Assembly: GCA_010671965.1 (NCBI GenBank)
Contig: JAAHIC010000370.1
Coordinates: 1-5,251 of the forward strand
Source of the DNA: Leptolyngbya sp. SIO4C5
GTDB lineage: Bacteria > Cyanobacteriota > Cyanobacteriia > Phormidesmidales > Phormidesmidaceae
DNA: 5,251 nucleotides
Reading direction: 5' to 3'
Notes under the pieces: generated by a model
Seen by the model: the letters and a program-made list of their open reading frames with translations, nothing else
Told to the model about the DNA's origin: nothing
The model's database searches: none
Shown here: piece by piece, positions 1 to 5,251 of the stretch
How positions within the stretch are numbered: position 1 is the stretch's first letter
How the letters are laid out: every line of letters begins with the position of its first letter
Translations under genes and position numbers: made by a program

Positions 1-17
1 AATCTTAAAGACCTGTG

Positions 18-23
18 TAAAAT
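18..23 (+). promoter_or_regulatory. Possible -10 box upstream of the YaaW-like gene
   Basis: TAAAAT matches the sigma-70 type -10 consensus at five of six positions and lies 37 bases ahead of the GTG start at 61. The matching -35 region would fall at or beyond the left edge of the window, so it cannot be checked. A Shine-Dalgarno-like TAAGGG at 46-51 stands nine bases before the GTG. No coding sequence is visible in 1-60. Confidence 0.25.
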
Positions 24-60
24 AGGGGGCAGAATACTTCACGGATAAGGGTACCAGGAC

Positions 61-888
61 GTGAACGAGCTACGATCTGCCCTAGACCTCGCCACTGACG
101 AAGAACTGCAAAGCTTAAGCGATATTCTTTTTCAGCCCAAGTTTAATCCGCTAGATTATTTTTTGGCCGATCCGATGGCGGTTCAATCTGCCGATCGCCA
201 AGCCTGGATTGCTCGCATAGAGTCCCGCTTTCGCTACTTAGCGGCAGACGGACTGACTGTTTTGCAACGCCGAAGCGATCGCCTCAGCTATCGGCAGATT
301 TTAGTTCAAATTTGTCGATATCTAAAAATTTCTTTTGCCCCCACCCTCTCCACACCCGATTTAGAAGCTGAGCTGTTTCTAGCACTTTTAGAAAAAACAT
401 GGCAAAAGCTGCCCCCGCGCCAGCAGCAAATACTGCGTGGTGAAACCCATCAAGCCCTGCACCAAACGCCCCAGTTTCAGCAGTTGCCTCACGCTTTGCA
501 GCAAGATCCGCTCAGCCTCCTCATTACAGGCAGCAGCGCCGTAGCCGTCAATTCCGTTCTGCGGCCTTGGCTCCTGCGACAGATTGCCCAGCAGTTCACG
601 CTGCATTTCACCCGCTATCAGCTCGCCAAACAAGCCCTGCTGAAGGGAGGGACTGCAGCGGCCAACCGAGCTGCGCTACAGCTTGCCTCACGCGGCATGG
701 CGCTCAATGCGGCTCGCTACGGAGCTGCTAGAAGCCTGCTGGCTTGTTTAGGCCCGGCGCTGTGGATTTCTTTTTTTGCTGATTTAGGCTGGCGAGCGAT
801 CGCGACTAACTACGGTCGCATTATTCCGGTAGTTTTCACGCTGGCTCAGATTCGACTGACTCGAGCCGAACTGGCTGCTGCTGTCTGA
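61..888 (+). CDS. YaaW-family (UPF0174-like) protein of unknown function
   Basis: This 275-residue protein resembles the YaaW/UPF0174 family, named for E. coli YaaW, by overall layout. The N-terminus, about residues 1-35, is acidic and rich in the 'DEELQSLSDIL' kind of helix. A helical middle domain follows (about 45-150), containing 'RYLKI' and 'LEKTWQKLPP'. The C-terminal third (about 155-270) is rich in alanine and glycine and ends in a hydrophobic stretch with 'GRIIPVVFTLAQIRL', comparable to the end of E. coli YaaW. The family has no established biochemical role. Residues 222-262 are hydrophobic enough to touch or enter a membrane, but no signal peptide is seen. The start is GTG at 61, backed by TAAGGG nine bases upstream. 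The protein is somewhat longer than the roughly 240-residue E. coli member. It lies 14 bases ahead of the J-domain gene and probably shares its transcript. The family call is from remembered motif similarity, not a search. Confidence 0.75.
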   Translation: MNELRSALDLATDEELQSLSDILFQPKFNPLDYFLADPMAVQSADRQAWIARIESRFRYLAADGLTVLQRRSDRLSYRQILVQICRYLKISFAPTLSTPDLEAELFLALLEKTWQKLPPRQQQILRGETHQALHQTPQFQQLPHALQQDPLSLLITGSSAVAVNSVLRPWLLRQIAQQFTLHFTRYQLAKQALLKGGTAAANRAALQLASRGMALNAARYGAARSLLACLGPALWISFFADLGWRAIATNYGRIIPVVFTLAQIRLTRAELAAAV

Positions 889-902
889 ACGCTTGCGATT
901 AT

Positions 903-1496
903 ATGTCAGAGCCTGATCGGCCAACGTCTAACTTCTATGACTTATTAGGGCTGAAGCCAAGCGCTTCGGTGCAGGAGATTCGCCGTACCTACCGAGATTT
1001 AAGTAAGCTTTACCATCCTGATACAACCGATTTACCGCCCACAATCGCTAAAGCCAAATTTCAGGAACTCAACGAAGCCTATGCTACTTTAAGCAGCCCC
1101 GAACGCCGTTTGGCATACGACTACAAAATTGGCTACTCCCGACTGCGGGTCATGCAGGCACCTGCCGATCTCAATCGTCCTGTCTCACGCGATCGCCCCT
1201 ATAGGGCTACCAGTGCTTATCTAGATCCCACCGATCGGCCCCTATCAGCAGGCGAAATTTTCGCTCTATTTATCTTGGGGCTAACTTTTGTCGCCTGCCT
1301 AATCTTAGTGTTGACTATTGGCCTAACTCAGGGGGAACTGGCCTTTGGCCCCTTAGTTCCGGCTGATCTGGCCGTTCAGGTAGAAATCTCTCAGCCTGAT
1401 CAGCCAGACAAACGCACCTTTAAGTTAGTTCGACCTACTGAGGGAAATATTCCAGCACCCCCCTCAGAAAGACTGGTCGAAACAGAGACTGAGTAA
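903..1496 (+). CDS. Membrane-anchored J-domain (DnaJ-like) protein
   Basis: This 197-residue protein begins with a complete J-domain at about residues 10-75. It opens with FYDLLGL (11-17), carries the essential HPD tripeptide at 38-40, and continues with the helix III segment KFQELNEAYATLS and a closing YDYK. J-domains stimulate ATP hydrolysis by DnaK/Hsp70 partners. The glycine/phenylalanine region, zinc finger and C-terminal substrate-binding domains of true DnaJ are absent, so this is a type III (class C) J-protein rather than the general co-chaperone. A proline- and arginine-rich linker (about 82-115) leads to one strong hydrophobic helix at about 119-141. A polar tail of about 55 residues ends in an acidic TETE. 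The J-domain is probably cytosolic and the protein a membrane recruiter of Hsp70; which membrane (plasma or thylakoid) cannot be told. The ATG start at 903 fits the J-domain position, although no Shine-Dalgarno is evident. It lies 14 bases after the YaaW-like gene. Confidence 0.9.
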   Translation: MSEPDRPTSNFYDLLGLKPSASVQEIRRTYRDLSKLYHPDTTDLPPTIAKAKFQELNEAYATLSSPERRLAYDYKIGYSRLRVMQAPADLNRPVSRDRPYRATSAYLDPTDRPLSAGEIFALFILGLTFVACLILVLTIGLTQGELAFGPLVPADLAVQVEISQPDQPDKRTFKLVRPTEGNIPAPPSERLVETETE

Positions 1497-1553
1497 GCCT
1501 AAATCGGCTCTCTCGATGGATGTCAGCTGGAGTGGCTTTCCCGTAAATTTTGT

Positions 1554-1568
1554 AATCTACAATCTACA
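1554..1568 (+). promoter_or_regulatory. Tandem AATCTAC repeat with a possible -10 box upstream of the DUF3143 gene
   Basis: Two head-to-tail copies of AATCTAC occupy 1554-1560 and 1561-1567. Their junction creates TACAAT (1558-1563), a five-of-six match to a -10 box, 26 bases ahead of the ATG at 1590. The -35 side is poor: TTTCCC at 1537-1542 with a 15-base spacer is the best seen. The 93-base gap after the J-protein gene is otherwise unremarkable and has no clear terminator. The DUF3143 gene could therefore have its own weak promoter while still receiving read-through. Confidence 0.3.
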
Positions 1569-1589
1569 GATGTCGTCAGTACGTGCGCA

Positions 1590-1862
1590 ATGACCTTACC
1601 TTCTGCCGAAACCCCGCTCTATAATCATCCTCTGCCTGACATTGAGCAGTGGCTTTTGTCCAAGGGCTGTCAGCAAGATGCTTCAGAACTGCACTGCTGG
1701 CGCTTATATCGAGCTGAGTGGGAAGCCGATCTAGCCCTCGATATTGACTCGATTGTGGTGCGCTATCTCAAGGCTGGCCCTGATGGCCAAGACCTACAGC
1801 GCGTCTTTAAATACTCTCTGAGTCGCAAAGATCTAGAAGAGGCGATTTTTAGCGGCCCCTAA
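1590..1862 (+). CDS. DUF3143 family protein
   Basis: This complete 90-residue protein matches my recollection of DUF3143, a small family found in cyanobacteria and related plastid lineages. Family-like segments are TPLYNHPLPDIEQWL near the N-terminus (9-22), a GCQQD...LHCWRL core (26-39), a VRYLKAG strand (57-63), and the ending FKYSLSRKDLEEAIFSGP (73-90). It has no signal peptide or membrane helix and should be a soluble cytosolic protein. No enzymatic motif is visible and the function is unknown. The ATG at 1590 starts directly at the conserved region, so the start is convincing even without a Shine-Dalgarno. It follows the J-domain gene on the same strand, which suggests, without proving, a shared process. 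Its stop lies 60 bases from the converging uppS gene. Confidence 0.87.
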   Translation: MTLPSAETPLYNHPLPDIEQWLLSKGCQQDASELHCWRLYRAEWEADLALDIDSIVVRYLKAGPDGQDLQRVFKYSLSRKDLEEAIFSGP

Positions 1863-1922
1863 GAAAGCGGCTAGCTGACCTTGGGCCTGGCCTATTGGGC
1901 GATCGCGCTAGAGGGTCTGGCC
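1863..1922. other. Convergent intergenic spacer between DUF3143 and uppS
   Basis: Both neighbouring genes end here, so a bidirectional terminator would be expected, yet no stem followed by a T-tract is visible on either strand. The spacer holds a HIP1 octamer at 1899-1906. It also has two short complementary pairs: CTAGC 1871-1875 with GCTAG 1907-1911, and GACC 1877-1880 with GGTC 1914-1917. They interleave, so they would form alternative folds or a pseudoknot rather than one hairpin. How transcription ends here is not evident. Confidence 0.4.
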
Positions 1923-2672
1923 TCAGACTTTGCCAAACCGCCGCTCTCTTTGCTGATAGGACGCGATCGCCCGGTGAAATTCAGCCACGTCGAAGTCTGG
2001 CCACAGCGTATCGGTGACATAGAGTTCAGCGTAGGCCAACTGCCATAGTAGAAAGTTGCTGATGCGCATTTCGCCGCTGGTGCGGATGAGCAGGTCTGGA
2101 TCTTGTGCGCCGGCCGTGTAAAGATGGCGGCTGAACAGGGCTTCGTCAATTTCATCGGGCTGCAGCAGCCCCTTTTGAACCTGAGCCGCCAAACTGCGGG
2201 CTGCTTGCACAATTTCCTGACGACCACCGTAATTAGTGGCAATGGTAAAGCGAATGCCCGCATTACTGCGAGTTAGCTGCATAGCGCGGTAGATTTCATC
2301 TTGCAGAGACTGAGGCAGCGCCTTCAAGTTGCCGACAAAATGAATACAGACATCTTCCGCCATCATTTCTTTAAGTTCCTGCCGCAGCACACGCTCAAAC
2401 AGGGTCATCAAAAACTCCACCTCTTCTAGGGGCCGACCCCAGTTTTCGGTTGAGAAGGCATAGGCGGTTAGGGCTCCAATGCCCCAATCACGACTACAGC
2501 GGAGCAGCTTTTTAAGCGTATCGACACCGCGCCGATGGCCCATAATCCGAGGTAGCCCCCGCTTTTTAGCCCAGCGACCATTGCCATCCATGATGACGGC
2601 GACGTGGCTAGGTAAGCGATCGCGGTGTAGCTCTTGTGGGAGCGGATACTGGATAGTTTGCTCAGCGGTCAT
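1923..2672 (-). CDS. uppS: Isoprenyl transferase / undecaprenyl diphosphate synthase
   Basis: This cis-prenyltransferase condenses isopentenyl diphosphate units onto farnesyl diphosphate to make the C55 lipid carrier for peptidoglycan and other envelope polysaccharides. All signature regions are present in the 249-residue form. [15 protein letters not shown] carries the Mg-binding Asp29, and PRIMGH carries Arg42 and His46. FSTENW is at 73-78. The block around [17 protein letters not shown] has Arg197 and Arg203, with Glu216 in AYAELY. These correspond to E. coli Asp26, Arg39, His43, Arg194, Arg200 and Glu213. Length is typical of the family. I chose ATG at 2672, which has a G-rich stretch (complement of 2677-2682) just upstream. 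A TTG at 2684 would add four residues. The gene overlaps the end of cdaA by 11 bases, so its translation is probably coupled to cdaA. Some cyanobacterial homologues may make other chain lengths or cis-prenyl products; this cannot be told here. Confidence 0.96.
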   Translation of the reverse strand: MTAEQTIQYPLPQELHRDRLPSHVAVIMDGNGRWAKKRGLPRIMGHRRGVDTLKKLLRCSRDWGIGALTAYAFSTENWGRPLEEVEFLMTLFERVLRQELKEMMAEDVCIHFVGNLKALPQSLQDEIYRAMQLTRSNAGIRFTIATNYGGRQEIVQAARSLAAQVQKGLLQPDEIDEALFSRHLYTAGAQDPDLLIRTSGEMRISNFLLWQLAYAELYVTDTLWPDFDVAEFHRAIASYQQRERRFGKV

Positions 2673-3540
2673 TTTTTCCCCCAAGGAGCCGACGTGGAAG
2701 GCGGAAAAGGCGTTTTACAAAAGCATGGCCCTGACTTCTGAGGCGGCGACCCAAACTCCGCAGCTGAGGGGCTACCGGCTCGTGGTCAACAGACTGAGAA
2801 AAACGTCGGCGTAACATATCTCTGAGTTTACTGCTGGTCAGAGGCCGATTCAGAATACCCCCTTCTGCTAGCGAAATCGAGCCGGTTTCCTCAGAAACCA
2901 CGACACAAATACAGTTTTCAACTCGCTCGGTAATGCCCATCGCGGCGCGGTGGCGGGTGCCCAGTTGACGAGAGGCCGAGCGCTCAGAAATGGGCAAAAT
3001 TACCCCTGCTGATACTACGCGCGAGGCTCGAATTAGGATGGCACCATCATGCAGAGGCGTTGTGGTCTGAAAGATAGTCTGCAACAGTTCCTTTGAAACC
3101 TCAGCGTTTAGCTTAACGCCCGGAACCGAAAAATCACTCTCGTCAATTGGGCGATTTGTTTCCAGGATCATGATGGCTCCTGTGCGATTCTGGGAGAGGT
3201 CCTTCACCGCATCAACAATTTCATCAATAACGCTATCAGGTTTCGGCAGCGCATCTGTAGAAGGTCTAAAGAGCTGCAAAATCTCGCCGCGGCCAATTTG
3301 CTCTAGCAGACGGCGAAATTCTGCCTGCAGGATAAACGCCATTGCTACTGCCGAACCAATCACCAGCTTATCTAAGACGAATCCTAGCAGCGTCAAGTGT
3401 AAATACTTACTTAGGGCAGCTGCCAGCATCAGAATAATGAGCCCTCGCACCATCCAAAGCGTTCGCCGCTCTCCAATAATGACGAGCACCATGTAGGTCA
3501 AAATCAGTACTAGGCCAATATCTAGAATCGGAAGCAGCAA
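2662..3540 (-). CDS. cdaA: Membrane diadenylate cyclase (c-di-AMP synthase), CdaA type
   Basis: This 292-residue protein has the CdaA plan. Three hydrophobic helices (about 4-22, 33-49 and 54-73) are followed by a short linker and a DAC domain (about 75-230). The catalytic DGA motif is at 165-167 within [10 protein letters not shown], and RHR is at 196-198 within [13 protein letters not shown]. Both are intact, so it should convert two ATP into c-di-AMP at the inner face of a membrane. It is not DisA, which lacks these helices and has a DNA-binding end. B. subtilis CdaA is about 273 residues. The extra length here is mostly a basic C-terminal tail (about 261-292) with eleven Arg/Lys and one acidic residue. 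The start is TTG at 3540, with TAGGG (complement of 3548-3552) seven bases upstream. An in-frame TAG at 3552-3550 rules out a longer protein, and the first ATG (3492) would delete helix one. No cdaR-like gene is nearby; uppS follows with an 11-base overlap. Confidence 0.95.
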   Translation of the reverse strand: MLLPILDIGLVLILTYMVLVIIGERRTLWMVRGLIILMLAAALSKYLHLTLLGFVLDKLVIGSAVAMAFILQAEFRRLLEQIGRGEILQLFRPSTDALPKPDSVIDEIVDAVKDLSQNRTGAIMILETNRPIDESDFSVPGVKLNAEVSKELLQTIFQTTTPLHDGAILIRASRVVSAGVILPISERSASRQLGTRHRAAMGITERVENCICVVVSEETGSISLAEGGILNRPLTSSKLRDMLRRRFSQSVDHEPVAPQLRSLGRRLRSQGHAFVKRLFRLPRRLLGGKNDR

Positions 3541-3547
3541 GATTAAA

Positions 3548-3552
3548 CCCTA
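3548..3552 (-). promoter_or_regulatory. Shine-Dalgarno-like site deciding the cdaA TTG start
   Basis: Read on the minus strand this is TAGGG, seven bases before the TTG at 3540. Its first three bases are also an in-frame TAG stop, so no upstream start in this frame is possible. Together these make TTG 3540 the best start for cdaA. Confidence 0.5.
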
Positions 3553-3558
3553 CTGAGG

Positions 3559-3584
3559 TGTACTGGCTATGGCTCTAGAGTACA
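3559..3584. promoter_or_regulatory. Inverted repeat TGTACT-N14-AGTACA upstream of cdaA
   Basis: A perfect six-base inverted repeat (3559-3564 and 3579-3584) separated by 14 bases lies 19-44 bases upstream of the cdaA start. An internal eight-base palindrome CTCTAGAG sits at 3573-3580. It could be an operator or an RNA stem. Six-base arms can arise by chance, and I could not find a convincing -35/-10 pair beside it, so this is only a candidate. Confidence 0.25.
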
Positions 3585-3718
3585 AGTCAGTCCAACCAGT
3601 TATGAAGGAGCTGTTTTCAGACTTCTAGAAACCGATTTTTCCGGTAGTAATTCTGTGGGGATATCAAGAACCTAGATTCTGGGCCAAGGCTCAGCAAAAG
3701 ACAACAGGCTATTTGAGC

Positions 3719-3771
3719 GAAGCTGGCAGCAGCTTCATAGACAAGCGTGTCCCTTTCTGCCTAGAGAAAGG
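3719..3771 (-). terminator. Run of three stem-loops directly after lysA
   Basis: In the direction of lysA transcription the stop codon is followed at once by a perfect 7-bp stem: CCTTTCT 3752-3758 pairs with AGAAAGG 3765-3771, with a 6-base loop. Next is a small 4-bp hairpin at 3740-3751. Last is a second perfect 7-bp stem: GAAGCTG 3719-3725 pairs with CAGCTTC 3730-3736, with a 4-base loop. None has a T-tract after it, so this is not a classical intrinsic terminator. It may slow or stop transcription, protect the lysA 3' end, or attenuate read-through into cdaA. The rest of the 231-base lysA-cdaA gap (3541-3718) holds no convincing gene. Confidence 0.45.
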
Positions 3772-5169
3772 TTATGTCTGGCTTAGAGATTCAGGCAGAC
3801 AGTCTTGCCGAATTAGATCCTGATAGGTTTCACGCTGCAGAATTAGCTGTGCCTCTCCTTGCTTAACCAGCACGGCTGCCGGGCGGGGCACTCGGTTGTA
3901 GTTGGAAGCCATGCTGTAATTGTAGGCACCTGTGTCAGGAATGACGATCACATCGCCGGTTTCTAGCGGCGGCAGCTCGGCCTGGTTGATAACGATGTCG
4001 CCTGATTCGCAATGCTTACCTGCGATCGCGGCTGTTTGGCTGAGGGGCGCTGACATCTTATTGGCTGCGATCGCCCGGTAGACAGACTGATAGGTAATCG
4101 GCCGAGGATTATCTGACATGCCGCCATCGACGGAGACGTAGTTGCGAATGCCGGGAACCTGCTTTTGGCTGCCTACCGTATAGGCGGTAACGCAGGCGGA
4201 ACCAATCAGCGATCGCCCTGGTTCGCAAATGAGCCGAGGCAGCGGAAGCTGCTGGGCTTCGCAGGCCGCTATGACGCCTTCACACAGCGTTTTTACCCAG
4301 GCTTCGATGCTCGGTGGGTCATCAGCTTCGGTATAGCAGATACCCAAACCACCGCCCAAATCCAGTTCTTGCAGCGATAGCCCATACTCAGCCGCTTTGG
4401 CAAACCACTGCATCATGACGCCGGTCAAATCGCTGTGAGGCTGTAGCTCAAAGATTTGAGAACCGATATGGGCATGAAGGCCGATGCAGTTTAGCGCTGA
4501 ATGCTGACTGACAAAAGCAAAGACTTTTGTAACCTGATCGGGATCAAAGCCAAACTTACTGTCCAAGTGGCCGGTGCGAATATACTCGTGGGTGTGGCAT
4601 TCAATTCCAGGGGTCAGTCGCAGCAGAATAGAAACTTGGCGATCGCCGCCCGATAGCAAATCCGCTAGGATCTCCAACTCCAGCCAGTTATCAACTACAA
4701 TTCGGCAGCCAGTGGTGATCGCGAACTTGAGTTCCGCCACAGATTTATTATTGCCATGAAAATAGATTTGCTCAGGGCTGACGCCTGCCTGCAGCGCCGT
4801 ATAAAGTTCACCGCCTGAGACCACATCAATGCCCAGTCCTTCACTGGCGACAATGGCGCAAATCGCTAAGCAGCTCCAGGCTTTAGAAGCGTAGATGGCT
4901 AGCGCTTCACCGGGATAGTGCTGGCTGAGCGCCTGATGATACTGGCGGCAGGCCGTTCTCAACGTTTCATCGTCCAGAATGTAGAGCGGAGAGCCAAACC
5001 GCTGCACCAGCTCCACCACATCACATCCCCCCACGATTAAGTGATCGCGTTCGTCTACCTGGGCCGTGAGCGGCAAGATGAATTGATTAGGTGAAAAATT
5101 CTGGTCGGTAATTTGGGGTAAGTATTGACAGCTAGAGCGATCAACATGGGTTAGGGGAGGGGATACCAT
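3772..5169 (-). CDS. lysA: Diaminopimelate decarboxylase
   Basis: LysA removes CO2 from meso-diaminopimelate to give L-lysine, the last step of the pathway, as a PLP-dependent fold type III enzyme acting in the cytosol, usually as a dimer. The 465-residue protein shows the full motif series. YASKAW carries the PLP-binding Lys96. HAHIGSQ is at 232-238 and the phosphate-binding LGGGLG at 271-276. EPGR is at 316-319. HCESGD, with the active-site Cys387 and Glu388, is at 386-391. GAYNYSMASNYNR is near 414-426. The barrel domain spans roughly 65-325, and a beta-domain surrounds it and continues to about 450. An N-terminal extension of about 40 residues makes it longer than E. coli LysA (about 420), which I recall as usual in cyanobacteria. 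The ATG at 5169 has only a weak GAG-type Shine-Dalgarno upstream. The gene lies 231 bases ahead of cdaA on the same strand. Related arginine and ornithine decarboxylases are less likely, given the DAP-type HIGSQ and CESGD motifs. Confidence 0.97.
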   Translation of the reverse strand: MVSPPLTHVDRSSCQYLPQITDQNFSPNQFILPLTAQVDERDHLIVGGCDVVELVQRFGSPLYILDDETLRTACRQYHQALSQHYPGEALAIYASKAWSCLAICAIVASEGLGIDVVSGGELYTALQAGVSPEQIYFHGNNKSVAELKFAITTGCRIVVDNWLELEILADLLSGGDRQVSILLRLTPGIECHTHEYIRTGHLDSKFGFDPDQVTKVFAFVSQHSALNCIGLHAHIGSQIFELQPHSDLTGVMMQWFAKAAEYGLSLQELDLGGGLGICYTEADDPPSIEAWVKTLCEGVIAACEAQQLPLPRLICEPGRSLIGSACVTAYTVGSQKQVPGIRNYVSVDGGMSDNPRPITYQSVYRAIAANKMSAPLSQTAAIAGKHCESGDIVINQAELPPLETGDVIVIPDTGAYNYSMASNYNRVPRPAAVLVKQGEAQLILQRETYQDLIRQDCLPESLSQT

Positions 5170-5251
5170 CGTGCAGTCTCGTATTTGCTAATTGTTCTTC
5201 GCCAGAGGCTTGATAGGGCTAGATTTATCGCCTGCAGGGGCGCTCACTTTG
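5170..5251 (-). other. lysA upstream region reaching the window edge
   Basis: These 82 bases should hold the lysA leader and perhaps its promoter. I see AACAAT and AAATAC as poor -10 candidates and no matching -35, no NtcA-type GTA-N8-TAC site, and no lysine riboswitch fold, which would need more length. The neighbouring gene on the right is outside the window. Confidence 0.3.

Larger units (their letters stand above)
275..4646. repeat. HIP1 octamers (GCGATCGC), ten dispersed copies
   Basis: Perfect copies of the highly iterated palindrome typical of many cyanobacterial genomes begin at 275, 796, 1189, 1899, 1963, 2616, 4022, 4067, 4209 and 4639. Nine lie inside coding sequence and one (1899) in the convergent spacer. 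Four fall in lysA, two in uppS, two in the YaaW-like gene and one in the J-protein gene. There are none in the DUF3143 gene or in cdaA. The coordinates give the span from first to last copy, not a continuous repeat. The density supports a cyanobacterial source. Confidence 0.9.

Noticed and set aside
388..633. Minus-strand ORF of 81 codons inside the YaaW-like gene
   Set aside because: It is antisense to a coherent protein, has no family features, and is a likely shadow of codon bias.
1892..2263. Minus-strand ORF of 123 codons within uppS in another frame
   Set aside because: Its sequence is low in recognisable structure, and the uppS frame has every conserved motif.
2673..2684. TTG at 2684 as the uppS start
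   Set aside because: The ATG at 2672 is a better codon with G-rich sequence just upstream, and the extra four residues match no family feature.
2479..2814. Plus-strand ORF of 111 codons across the uppS-cdaA junction
   Set aside because: It is antisense to two well-supported genes and shows no domain.
3170..3496. Plus-strand ORF of 108 codons opposite the cdaA N-terminal half
   Set aside because: It is the antisense shadow of the membrane and linker region, with a Ser/Ile-rich composition typical of such shadows.
3559..3584. Cyanobacterial LexA-type box upstream of cdaA
   Set aside because: The half-sites TGTACT and AGTACA point the wrong way round and are 14 bases apart, unlike the close AGTAC...GTACT arrangement expected.
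3541..3771. ydaO-type c-di-AMP riboswitch ahead of cdaA
   Set aside because: I could not match its multi-helix layout or conserved segments in this gap. The hairpins seen are short and sit near lysA rather than near the cdaA start.
4165..4759. Two plus-strand ORFs (71 and 61 codons) opposite lysA
   Set aside because: Both are antisense to LysA regions with intact motifs, and neither has recognisable features.

Overview
The window looks like ordinary chromosomal core DNA from a cyanobacterium. Three things point that way. The HIP1 octamer GCGATCGC occurs ten times in 5.25 kb, where less than one would be expected by chance. The proteins match cyanobacterial family versions, including a DUF3143 protein and a LysA with YASKAW around the PLP lysine. 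The gene order lysA-cdaA-uppS also fits. I cannot name the genus. There is no mobile element, CRISPR array, tRNA or rRNA.

The left half (about 1-1862) carries three plus-strand genes. The first is a GTG-started YaaW/UPF0174-like protein of unknown function. Fourteen bases later comes a short J-domain protein (HPD intact) with one predicted transmembrane helix. After a 93-base gap with a possible promoter comes a 90-residue DUF3143 protein. The first two probably share a transcript. DUF3143 may be read from its own promoter, from read-through, or both.

The right half (1923-5169) carries three minus-strand genes, transcribed right to left and converging on the first cluster across only 60 bases. 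lysA (diaminopimelate decarboxylase) is followed by a 231-base gap with stem-loops. Then come cdaA (membrane diadenylate cyclase making c-di-AMP) and uppS (undecaprenyl diphosphate synthase), which overlap by 11 bases and are very likely translationally coupled.

Functionally, the right cluster sits around the cell envelope. LysA consumes meso-diaminopimelate, a peptidoglycan precursor, to make lysine. UppS makes the C55 lipid carrier for peptidoglycan. CdaA makes a second messenger tied in other bacteria to wall, osmotic and potassium homeostasis. The left cluster is less understood, with a membrane-anchored Hsp70 co-chaperone next to two uncharacterised families.

I found no wholly new system that the sequence alone would prove. 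The best leads are the YaaW/J-protein/DUF3143 neighbourhood, the tight cdaA-uppS coupling without cdaR, the arginine-rich tail of CdaA, and the structured lysA-cdaA spacer.
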